Origin: GCA-001735895 sp964488685
Lineage (GTDB): Bacteria > Pseudomonadota > Gammaproteobacteria > GCA-001735895
NCBI GenBank assembly: GCA_964488685.1
Contig: CAZAVY010000026.1
Location: 1 to 34,489, forward strand
Direction: 5' to 3'
DNA: 34,489 bases
Shown here piece by piece: positions 24,665-32,048 of the stretch (the stretch's first letter is position 1; every line of letters starts with the position of its first letter). The position numbers were made by a program, and so were the translations under genes. The notes beneath the pieces are model-generated. The model was given only the letters and a program-made list of their open reading frames with translations, searched no databases and was not told the origin of the DNA.

Positions 24665-25702
24665 ATGTATCCTGTAAAGACTATGCGACTAGATCCTGCT
24701 TGCAGAACACGCCAACGGGTGATTTATTTAACCTCTGTTCGCCCGTTCAATCCTTTTCGGTGCGTGAAGGATACGGTTCGCACATTGTTGCTTGTGACTG
24801 CTTTTACAATAAACCTGGCTAGCGCTGAAATTCAAAGTTGTAACCAACGGCTGTCAGAAACCGCTAATAAAGTTCAAATTCAGGTGCAAAACCAGCTGAT
24901 TACCATGCACATGGGTGACCTGACACTTGTGGTTGACGCATCACTGGGTGGTCGGATTACTGAATTTAGCCTGGCGGGAAACAATGCCTTGTCGAGCGAA
25001 GGGGAGCTGATCGGGTCGACCTTCTGGACCAGTCCGCAAAGTGACTGGGGTTGGCCGCCGCCAACCGCTATTGATAGCGACGCCTACGACATTCAGCAGC
25101 AGGGAAGTAGGTTCAAACTGATTGGCAGAACCGAATCGAATCTAGGGGTGCGCGTCGAAAAAACCTTTAGTCCAAGCGTTCGGGGTAATGGCATCGATAT
25201 CACCTATACGTTGCGAAATATGTCAGATCATATGGTCAAATACGCACCCTGGGAGGTAACCCGTGTCCCTGGAGGGTATACATTTTATCCATCGACGGGA
25301 CAGCGAATACGAGACGATCTTAAAACCACGGAAATAGATCGCATCATCTGGTATTTCTACCAGGCAGATGAACTTTCAATCGGTGTCAATCAAAAAGTGC
25401 TTGATAATGGGAGGGAAGGGTGGATAGCAAATGCAAATCCAGATAGCGGGTTACTATTTATCAAAACCTACCCGGATATCAATCTGATTCAGTTTGCAAC
25501 CGGTGAAGCTGAAATCGAACTCTACGCCAGTCCACTGCAAAACTACATCGAAATTGAGCAGCAGGGAGCTTATATGTCGATTCCACCGATGTCCTCGGTT
25601 GACTGGACGGTGACCTGGTATTTACAAAACATCGGTAAAAAAAGCATTGTCGGGATTGGAGATCAGGAATTGGTACGAAGGGTTCGTGCTACGGTTCAAT
25701 GA
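24665..25702 (+). CDS. Exported DUF4380 protein, mutarotase-like fold
   Basis: A 345-residue protein of the DUF4380 family, which has a galactose-mutarotase-like beta-sandwich. Recognisable points are the opening V-D-A-S-L-G-G-R-I-T-E-F, GSTFWTSPQSDWGWPPP, APWEVTRVPGGYTFYPS and MSSVDWTVTWYL near the end. A hydrophobic segment at about 41-54 (LLLVTAFTINLASA) looks like a signal peptide core. From the ATG at 24665 the region before it would be unusually long; a GTG in FRCVKDTV would give a normal-length signal peptide but has no ribosome-binding site. Family members are often next to sugar metabolism genes; none is visible here. No catalytic residues can be assigned. It diverges from the VanZ-like operon and has an operator-like palindrome upstream. 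Confidence 0.78.
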   Translation: MYPVKTMRLDPACRTRQRVIYLTSVRPFNPFRCVKDTVRTLLLVTAFTINLASAEIQSCNQRLSETANKVQIQVQNQLITMHMGDLTLVVDASLGGRITEFSLAGNNALSSEGELIGSTFWTSPQSDWGWPPPTAIDSDAYDIQQQGSRFKLIGRTESNLGVRVEKTFSPSVRGNGIDITYTLRNMSDHMVKYAPWEVTRVPGGYTFYPSTGQRIRDDLKTTEIDRIIWYFYQADELSIGVNQKVLDNGREGWIANANPDSGLLFIKTYPDINLIQFATGEAEIELYASPLQNYIEIEQQGAYMSIPPMSSVDWTVTWYLQNIGKKSIVGIGDQELVRRVRATVQ

Positions 25703-26127
25703 ATGATTTTGCGGTAGAAGTTTGGCTCAGGACCGTCACAACGAGCTGAATCAATAAATCTCTCAGTCAACAATGCATGGGAAGCGATCGACAATCCGGG
25801 TGTATGCCGGAATTTCAGTTGCCTCAATTTAACCCAAATGGGTGATGATAGAACTAAGGGATAGATGTTAAAACTAATGCCTAATGTAAGAATACATACT
25901 GGGAATACATTCCAATTGCCGGATTATTACTGGTGGCTGTAGTGCTACTACCGAGTATGGCGATGTCCTCTGGTACGGTTGGGCGGTAGAGTTCTTGGTT
26001 CCCGGGATCAAGGTTTTATTGGAGTTTTCCTGCGTCGTCCGCTTTGGGGACAATTTTTTTGTTCGAACGGATACCTGACATTCTATGAAAAGGACATCCA
26101 AAATCAATAAGGAGCGGGTAACCAGCG
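25703..26127. other. 425-bp intergenic region before the phosphatase gene
   Basis: No credible gene on either strand. A 77-codon minus-strand frame (25874-26107) shows no known homology or start signal. The region contains a small TCCGG/CCGGA hairpin at 25795-25811 and a terminator-like structure near 26000, listed separately. GGAG at about 26111 lies rather far (13 bases) before the ATG of the phosphatase gene. Confidence 0.5.
25994..26020 (+). terminator. Possible intrinsic terminator
   Basis: CTTGGTTC and GGATCAAG pair (with two G-U pairs) around a short CGG loop and are followed by GTTTTATT. This is terminator-like on the plus strand, but 290 bp beyond the DUF4380 stop, so it would imply a long 3' tail or an unannotated small transcript. 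Confidence 0.3.
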
Positions 26128-28440
26128 ATGTATCGAATTTTATCTAACAAACTCAGTAATATATTGGTAAAAGTGGTGCTTTTCTGGTTCCTCGGTACCA
26201 CATCATCGGTTGCACAGCCATTATTCGCGATAATCGGTGACTATGGAGACGCGTCAGCCAATGAAGCCAACGTCGCTGGTCTGGTATATGGTTGGAATCC
26301 TGAATTTATCATTACGACCGGTGATAATCTATACGGATCAGGGGATTATGATGAAGCTGTTGGTCAGTTTTACTGTAATTCCCTGGCCGATGCCGGCAGT
26401 GGTATATATTGTTCGGGTGGCAGTGCATCGGTGAATGAGTTTTTTCCTTCCCTGGGTAATCATGATTACGATGATGGCGCCGGTTTGAACGGATATCTAA
26501 ACTATTTCAACTTACCGGGCACGGGCGTGCAAACCAGTGGTACCTCCGGCAACGAACGTTATTATGATTTCGTTAGCGGCTCGGTCCACTTTTTCGCGAT
26601 AGACAGCGTGGCTGCACTCATCAGCGCATCCGATAGAACGGCGCAAATGAACTGGCTGCAGACGCAACTTGCGGTCTCGACCGCGCAATGGCAGATTGTT
26701 TACTTTCATCACGCGCCCTATACCTCTTCTTCGCATGGTCCCACAAGTGAAATGCAATGGCCTTTTGCTGCCTGGGGTGTGGACGCCGTAATTTCCGCAC
26801 ACGACCATATTTACGAACGGTTATCGGTTGACGGTATCGTTTATTTTGTCAACGGCCTTGGTGGTGCAAGTATCGGCGATATTGTCGCTCCCATTTCTGG
26901 CAGCCAGGTGAGATATAACGACGATTATGGGGCGATGCGTGTCGACGCGAGTGATATTGCCATCACATTTGAATTTCTCAGTGTGTCCGGAGAAATTATT
27001 GACACCCACAGCATCGGCATACCGCCGGGTCTGGATACTGATCCACCGACCGTACCCGGCAGCGTAAGTGCTATCGCTATCAGTGACTCACGGGTGGATC
27101 TGAGCTGGTCCGCGTCGATCGATGTAGGTGGGGGTGTTGTAGCTGGATACCACGTGTTCCGCAGTGATATCGGCCTGGTGGGAACGGTGACGGGCCTTAG
27201 CTTCAGCGACACCACGGTGTTAGCGAATACCAGTTACGATTACAGCGTGTCTGCCTTTGATAATGTAGCGCCGATTGCCAACCAATCAGCGCAGTCTGCT
27301 CCACCTGCAAATGTGGTCACGCCGGGTAACCAGCAATACTGCACTGCATCCGCTGGCACCCAGGACTTCGAGTTTATTCGCCGGGTACAAGTGGGCAATA
27401 TAGACAATCCATCGGGAGCCTCGGCTTATTCTGATTTTACCAATGTTGTTGCCTCGCTCAACGCCGGGACCAACGCCAGCGTGACGCTTTCCCCCGGTTT
27501 CGCAGGAACCGGTTATCCTGAATTCTGGAGAATCTGGGTCGATTATAACCAGGACGGAGATTTCGGGGATTCGGGTGAGTTAGTTTTCAGTGGTTCTGGC
27601 AGTACTGCTGTCAATGGCAATTTCGCAGTACCCAGCACTGCCGCGGGTAATACTCGGATGCGGATTTCCATGCAGTGGGGAGCTTATACCTCTGCCTGCG
27701 GCAGTTTCACCTATGGCGAGGTTGAGGATTACTCGATCGACATCACTGCCGTCACGACACAACTCACGGCCGAATTTATTGCAACGCCCACCACGGTGCT
27801 CCTGGGCAGTAGTGTACAGTTCACCGACCAGTCCACCGGTAATCCCACATCCTGGTCCTGGACCTTCGAAGGTGGAACGCCAGCGGCCAGTTCTATCCAA
27901 AATCCCACCGTCAATTACAATACGCCCGGGACCTACGAGACAATCCTGATTGCGTCCAATTCCGATGGGAGTGATTCCGAAGTCAAAAACAACTACATCA
28001 CCGCTGTTGACATCCCGATTAGCTATTGTAGCTCGTCTGGTGGTGATCAGAGTTTCGAGTTTATCAGCCGCGTGCAGGTCGGAGATCTGGACAATTCGTC
28101 CGCAGCCTCGTCTTACTCGGACTTCACCAGCCTCACTGCCTCACTGACTGCCGGAGCGAACGCCAGCTTGACCCTGTCCCCCGGCTTTAGCGGAAACAGC
28201 TACCCTGAATTCTGGAGGATCTGGATTGATTTTAACCGCGATGGGGATTTTGTGGATACCGGTGAACAGGTCTTCAGTGGATCGGGCAATGCTGCCGTCA
28301 GCGGTATCTTCGCGGTACCCGGCTCTGCCTCGGGTACAACTCGTATGCGGGTTTCGATGCAATGGCAAGAACATGCGACTGCTTGCGTCAGCTTCCCCTT
28401 CGGAGAGGTAGAGGACTACAGTGTCCAAATTTCCCAGTAG
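26128..28440 (+). CDS. Secreted TRAP/purple-acid-phosphatase-like metallophosphatase with FN3, GEVED and PKD modules
   Basis: A 770-residue secreted protein. Signal peptide 1-30 (cut near VAQ). The catalytic domain, about 31-300, has all metallophosphoesterase motifs: G37-D38-Y-G-D, GDNLYGSG at 65-72 (Asp66, plus Tyr69 where purple acid phosphatases place their chromophore Tyr), GNHDYDD at 110-116, FHHAPY at 193-198 and AHDHIYER at 224-231. Tartrate-resistant acid phosphatases share GDNFY. Then come FN3 (about 305-395), GEVED (404-540), PKD (545-628) and a second GEVED (633-770). The accessory domains suggest attachment to a surface, matrix or glycan. No sorting signal, LPxTG or PEP-CTERM is visible at the end. 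It would release phosphate outside the cell, consistent with the PiT and polyphosphate genes in the window. Confidence 0.87.
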   Translation: MYRILSNKLSNILVKVVLFWFLGTTSSVAQPLFAIIGDYGDASANEANVAGLVYGWNPEFIITTGDNLYGSGDYDEAVGQFYCNSLADAGSGIYCSGGSASVNEFFPSLGNHDYDDGAGLNGYLNYFNLPGTGVQTSGTSGNERYYDFVSGSVHFFAIDSVAALISASDRTAQMNWLQTQLAVSTAQWQIVYFHHAPYTSSSHGPTSEMQWPFAAWGVDAVISAHDHIYERLSVDGIVYFVNGLGGASIGDIVAPISGSQVRYNDDYGAMRVDASDIAITFEFLSVSGEIIDTHSIGIPPGLDTDPPTVPGSVSAIAISDSRVDLSWSASIDVGGGVVAGYHVFRSDIGLVGTVTGLSFSDTTVLANTSYDYSVSAFDNVAPIANQSAQSAPPANVVTPGNQQYCTASAGTQDFEFIRRVQVGNIDNPSGASAYSDFTNVVASLNAGTNASVTLSPGFAGTGYPEFWRIWVDYNQDGDFGDSGELVFSGSGSTAVNGNFAVPSTAAGNTRMRISMQWGAYTSACGSFTYGEVEDYSIDITAVTTQLTAEFIATPTTVLLGSSVQFTDQSTGNPTSWSWTFEGGTPAASSIQNPTVNYNTPGTYETILIASNSDGSDSEVKNNYITAVDIPISYCSSSGGDQSFEFISRVQVGDLDNSSAASSYSDFTSLTASLTAGANASLTLSPGFSGNSYPEFWRIWIDFNRDGDFVDTGEQVFSGSGNAAVSGIFAVPGSASGTTRMRVSMQWQEHATACVSFPFGEVEDYSVQISQ
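27337..28440 (+). repeat. Duplicated GEVED domain with recognisable DNA repeat
   Basis: Two segments, 27337-27747 and 28024-28440, encode GEVED domains with closely matching order: FEFIRRVQVGNIDN against FEFISRVQVGDLDN, YPEFWRIWVDYNQDGDF against YPEFWRIWIDFNRDGDF, and both end in GEVEDYS. Identity is visible at DNA level too (CCTGAATTCTGGAG in both). The PKD module lies between the copies. Confidence 0.85.
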
Positions 28441-28697
28441 ATTGCTGGGCTATTTGTATTCTCTATTGGCGTTGCTAGCCTTTGGCAAGCGCTCGATATA
28501 ATTCGATACCGAACCGGTCTGATTGCAGCTGTGCAGCTTATATTGGAAACCTTGGTAAATAACCCCGGCCTCACAGAACCATACCTGGTTTACGGATAAA
28601 AATGATAGTTTCCTCAACTGCAATCGGTCACTGTCCGGAAAAGGTCTGCCTTGTTAAATATTGTGCTACAGCTCACGCTACAAATGAGAAAATTTGA

Positions 28698-28703
28698 TAT
28701 AAT
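28698..28703 (+). promoter_or_regulatory. -10 box of the tRNA-Gly gene
   Basis: A perfect TATAAT ends 13 bases before the tRNA. No good -35 at 16-18 bp was found, only weak matches around 28675. Confidence 0.45.
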
Positions 28704-28716
28704 TGGCTCACAAAAT

Positions 28717-28791
28717 GCGGGGTTAGCTTAGTTGGTAGAGCATCAGTTTTCCAAGTTGAAGGCGCAAGTTCGACTCTTGCACTCCGCTCCA
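28717..28791 (+). tRNA. tRNA-Gly (anticodon TCC)
   Basis: A 75-base cloverleaf with encoded CCA. The acceptor is GCGGGGT/ACTCCGC, the D arm GCTT...GAGC, and the anticodon stem TCAGT/GTTGA (ending in two G-U pairs) around TTTCCAA. The T arm is GCAAG-TTCGACT-CTTGC. The TCC anticodon reads GGA and GGG. It stands alone between protein genes. I found no copy of its 3' end elsewhere in the window that would mark an integrated element. Confidence 0.93.
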
Positions 28792-29218
28792 AAAATTCAA
28801 TCTGCCGGGTTGCTTTTATAAAAAGTAATCACTCGACAAATTCTCCGGTGTGCCTTCACAGCGCCGCTCTGCTGCCTGATCACAAATTTGGATCATGACG
28901 CTATCTGATTTTATTCCTGCCTTGATGAATGCGGATGCTTCGAATGTTCCGGGATACCGAACGGAACATTTGATGCTGGTGCAAAATGCTAATAAAAAAT
29001 GCCAATACCAAATCATGCGAGCTATTTACGAAAATGATTGCCTAAGGAAATTTCGAATTGTTGGTAAAAATCTAAAATGACAAGTTGTAGACTTTTGCAA
29101 GGCGGGTCTTTATTCTACAATTCTACTAGCAAATACATTGAAATAACCTTGAACAGCCTATTTAGCCTTAGATTCAAGCAGGCTGACGAGGGTTTGCTCG
29201 CCATAGTCGACTATATGC
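28792..29218. other. 427-bp region between tRNA-Gly and the kinase gene
   Basis: Contains overlapping small frames on both strands (28895-29080 plus, 61 codons; 28816-29016 minus, 66 codons), neither with a ribosome-binding site or known homology. It is AT-rich towards the kinase. The final 35 bp hold CGAG/CTCG and a 12-bp palindrome, listed separately. Confidence 0.45.
29203..29214. promoter_or_regulatory. 12-bp perfect palindrome at the kinase translation start
   Basis: ATAGTCGACTAT is a perfect palindrome, 5 to 16 bases before the kinase ATG, where a ribosome-binding site would be; no purine-rich Shine-Dalgarno is visible there. Just upstream CGAG (29187-29190) and CTCG (29197-29200) form another small stem. 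This could be an operator, or a structure that limits translation. Confidence 0.4.
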
Positions 29219-30622
29219 ATGCCTGATTCCTACCAACACGCTTTACCGGATGGCACCCGCATAGAAAACTATGAAATTAATGGCGTGCTGGGTCTAGGCG
29301 GGTTTGGTATCACCTATATCGCCTTCGATCACAGTCTGCAACGCGATGTAGCAATAAAGGAATATCTCCCCGATGGACTGGCTTTACGTTCGTCCGATGG
29401 AAATACGCTCACACCAGTCACCAAGGATTCGATCAAGGATTTCGAATACGGGCTGGGTCGGTTTCTGGATGAGGCTCGCACTCTGGCTCGTTTCAACGAC
29501 CCTAATATTGTCAGAGTTACCCGGTATATCAAAACCAATGGCACGGCTTATCTGGTGATGGACTATGAACAGGGTGAATCTCTGGCGACTTATTTGAAAA
29601 AAACGGCTGCTTTGCCGGAAGAAGAAACGGTAAGGGCATTGCTTATTCCCATTCTAAGGGGCCTTAAAAATGTCCATGCCCAGAATTTCCTACATCGTGA
29701 TATCAAGCCAGCCAATATTTTTTTACGCAAAGAAGGACCCCCTCTGTTATTAGACTTTGGTGCCGCCAGGCAGGCATTGAATAATCAGACACAGGCTCTC
29801 ACCAAAATGGTGACTCCAGGATATGCCCCCCTGGAGCAGTACCACAGTGCCGAGAAACAAGGACCCTGGTCTGATATCTATGGACTTGGGACCACCATGC
29901 TACATTGTGTTTCCGGTTACCCCCCACCATCAGCGACCGAGAGAATTGCCGCTATTTATGATGACTCGGCCGATCCGATAGATGAAGTTTTCGAAGTGGT
30001 GCAGCGGAACTACTCGGGCCAGTTGCATGATTTGATCAAGTGGATGGTTAAATCCCAACCCAAAGAAAGGCCGCAATCGATCGATGAAGTGCTTGAGTTT
30101 TTGGGTGTCGAGGATGATTCAGTTCCCTCGGTGAAGTTGATCGATAACAATTCCGGTGACCCGGCAGCGCCTTTGAGTGACGAGGTTATTGATGCCGTTA
30201 CAATGCATTTGACTCGCCATATCGGGCCTATGGCCAATGTTCTTGTTCGTAAAGCCGGAAAACAAGTAGCGGATGTCGAGGTCCTGACGATGTTATTGTC
30301 TCGATTTATTCCCCATGAAGATGCCAAAACAGAATTTCTCGGCCAAACAAAAATCATCAGGGAAGAACACAACGAAATAACGCCTCCTGATGTCGCCGCA
30401 GCTGCTGTAGAGGATTCCTTGCAATCGGCTACAGGTAACCATGAGTTTGACTCCGTATTGATAAACAATGCCGAAAAACATCTCAGTGCTTACCTCGGCC
30501 CAATGGCAAGAATAGTAGTGAGTAAGACGGCCAACAGGTGCAATAATAACAAGGACTTTTTGAACGAACTGGCAAAGGAGATACCTGCTGATAGAAAGAA
30601 AGAGTTCCTGGAAATGTTTTGA
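29219..30622 (+). CDS. Ser/Thr protein kinase with two C-terminal copies of a shared domain
   Basis: Soluble Hanks-type kinase of 467 residues. The catalytic domain spans about 18-296: glycine loop GLGGFG at 25-30, Lys47 in VAIKEYLP, HRDIKPANIFL with Asp161 (an RD kinase), DFGAARQ at 179-185 and TPGYAPLEQY as the activation/P+1 loop. All catalytic residues are present. After a linker, two related segments at about 326-376 and 415-467 share the pattern L-x-x-H/Y-I/L-G-P-M-A-N/R-x-x-V-x-K. The same segment occurs twice in the cyclase encoded 1.4 kb downstream. No transmembrane helix, so input probably comes through these domains or partner proteins. It is the first gene of a four-gene same-strand cluster (28 bp to the next). 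Confidence 0.92.
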   Translation: MPDSYQHALPDGTRIENYEINGVLGLGGFGITYIAFDHSLQRDVAIKEYLPDGLALRSSDGNTLTPVTKDSIKDFEYGLGRFLDEARTLARFNDPNIVRVTRYIKTNGTAYLVMDYEQGESLATYLKKTAALPEEETVRALLIPILRGLKNVHAQNFLHRDIKPANIFLRKEGPPLLLDFGAARQALNNQTQALTKMVTPGYAPLEQYHSAEKQGPWSDIYGLGTTMLHCVSGYPPPSATERIAAIYDDSADPIDEVFEVVQRNYSGQLHDLIKWMVKSQPKERPQSIDEVLEFLGVEDDSVPSVKLIDNNSGDPAAPLSDEVIDAVTMHLTRHIGPMANVLVRKAGKQVADVEVLTMLLSRFIPHEDAKTEFLGQTKIIREEHNEITPPDVAAAAVEDSLQSATGNHEFDSVLINNAEKHLSAYLGPMARIVVSKTANRCNNNKDFLNELAKEIPADRKKEFLEMF

Positions 30623-30650
30623 AACTAACAACATGAGACGCAGATAACTG

Positions 30651-31127
30651 ATGATTTACTTAAAGTGGCTCCAATGTAAATTTTTAATTTCCATTTTTCT
30701 TCTTACACTGGTAAACGTAGCAGATGCAAATTGGCAGATTGATAGTGCCGGTTTTTCGGGGCGATGCTCGTTGGTGTCACCGGTATTGGAAATAGATGAT
30801 GGCCAGGGCAAAACCAAAATCCAGTTAAATCTGAATAGAGAACAGTTGCTTGTCACGACCGATTCCAATATCGATAACGCAATGAAGGATATTGGCCTCC
30901 AAGTCGATGACAAAGTTTTTATCTACATCACAGAAGTTATAGGTACAACCGATGTAGTCTTTGGTAGAGATCGTATCGATGAAATTATCAACCAGTTTTT
31001 ACCCGGGCGGAGGGTGTTGATCCATTTACGCTTCTGGCCTACCTGGCCAGCGACCGGAATCAAGACGGCCGAGTTTAGTTTAATAGGATTTACCAAAACG
31101 CTGAAATCTTTGCCTCAATGTGAATAA
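30651..31127 (+). CDS. Small periplasmic protein of unknown function in the kinase-cyclase cluster
   Basis: A 158-residue protein with a signal peptide (1-26, cut near ADA). The mature part is about 130 residues and mixed alpha/beta. There are two cysteines in it, Cys39 near the start and one in the last three residues, which may form a disulfide. Distinctive stretches are KIQLNLNREQLLVTTDSNID and LRFWPTWPATGIKTAEFSLIGF. I do not recognise the family. It lies 28 bp after the kinase and 38 bp before the heme sensor, on the same strand, so it likely belongs to one operon and could act as a periplasmic partner of the sensor. Ribosome-binding signal is weak. Confidence 0.72.
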   Translation: MIYLKWLQCKFLISIFLLTLVNVADANWQIDSAGFSGRCSLVSPVLEIDDGQGKTKIQLNLNREQLLVTTDSNIDNAMKDIGLQVDDKVFIYITEVIGTTDVVFGRDRIDEIINQFLPGRRVLIHLRFWPTWPATGIKTAEFSLIGFTKTLKSLPQCE

Positions 31128-31165
31128 ATGATAAAGATCCGCAAAATTAATTAGGGAGAGGAGCA

Positions 31166-32038
31166 ATGAAACTTACAACAAAATTTAACCTGGTTCTGGT
31201 GCCAACGCTTTTGGTCAGTGGCGTCTTAGCCAGTTATTTTTCTTACGATATTCTGCAGAAAAATGCGGAAAAAGAAATTATCGATCGAGCCAATATAATG
31301 ATGGAATCTGCATTGGCGATGCGGAGTTATACGATTAGTGAGATTCGTCCTTTGCTTGCACTACAAATGAAGAGGTCTTTTCGACCACAGGCTGTGCCAG
31401 CTTATGGCGCAACACGGATATTCGAGAAGCTACGTGAAAATCATCCGGAATATTCGTATAAGGAGGCCACTCTGAATCCGACCAATCCCAGGAACCGGGC
31501 CGTGGACTGGGAGACTGATATTGTAAACCAGTTTAAAAACAACCTGGATACCAAAGAGTTATTTGGTCAAAGGCAAACCCCAGGTGGGCAATCGCTCTAT
31601 TTTGCCAGGCCCATTGCGATTAAAAAAGAAAGTTGCCTTGTTTGCCACAGCACTGTTGATAAGGCTCCGGAGGCAATGCTCAAGCTCTATGGCGAAGCCA
31701 ATGGATTTGGATGGAAACTGAATGAAATAGTAGGCGCGCAAATCATCTCGGTGCCAATGTCTGTCCCGATCGAACATGCGAAACAGGCCCTGGAAAGGTT
31801 TATCATAATCCTCGCAGCCGTTTTCATCGCCGTTCTTGTTATCGTTAATATTATGTTGAGACTGATTGTAACCGGGCCCGTTGAAAATATGGCAAAACTG
31901 GCTGACGAAATCAGTATGGGCAACGTAGATTCACCGGAATTCGCTGAAACCAGTAATGACGAAGTTTCCGCACTTGGCGCTTCTTTCAACCGAATGCGAA
32001 GAAGTCTCGATAGAGCCATGAGAATGCTAGAGGAATAG
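31166..32038 (+). CDS. Membrane heme-c sensor: DUF3365/Tll0287-like domain plus HAMP
   Basis: A 290-residue receptor-like protein without its own output domain. Helix 1 at about 8-28, then a periplasmic DUF3365 (Tll0287-like) domain at about 35-205 with one covalent heme site C157-L-V-C160-H161. Family hallmarks include R-S-F-R-P-Q-A-V-P-A-Y, NPTNPRNRAVDWE and YFARPI. Helix 2 at about 212-232 leads to a HAMP domain (about 233-288) ending in SALGASFNRMRRSLDRAM. Family members are redox or ligand sensors with one c-type heme. The gene has a strong GGAG six bases or fewer before ATG. The cyclase begins 10 bp after its stop, so sensor and cyclase are probably split halves of one signalling receptor. 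c-heme maturation genes are not in the window. Confidence 0.88.
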   Translation: MKLTTKFNLVLVPTLLVSGVLASYFSYDILQKNAEKEIIDRANIMMESALAMRSYTISEIRPLLALQMKRSFRPQAVPAYGATRIFEKLRENHPEYSYKEATLNPTNPRNRAVDWETDIVNQFKNNLDTKELFGQRQTPGGQSLYFARPIAIKKESCLVCHSTVDKAPEAMLKLYGEANGFGWKLNEIVGAQIISVPMSVPIEHAKQALERFIIILAAVFIAVLVIVNIMLRLIVTGPVENMAKLADEISMGNVDSPEFAETSNDEVSALGASFNRMRRSLDRAMRMLEE

Positions 32039-32048
32039 ATTCCAGGTT

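Noticed and set aside
28717..28791. tRNA-Gly as the attachment site of a genomic island covering the signalling genes
   Set aside because: No integrase and no repeat of the tRNA 3' end found in the following 5.7 kb.
28816..29080. Two overlapping small frames on opposite strands after tRNA-Gly
   Set aside because: Neither has a start signal or homology I recognise. At most one could be real and I cannot choose.
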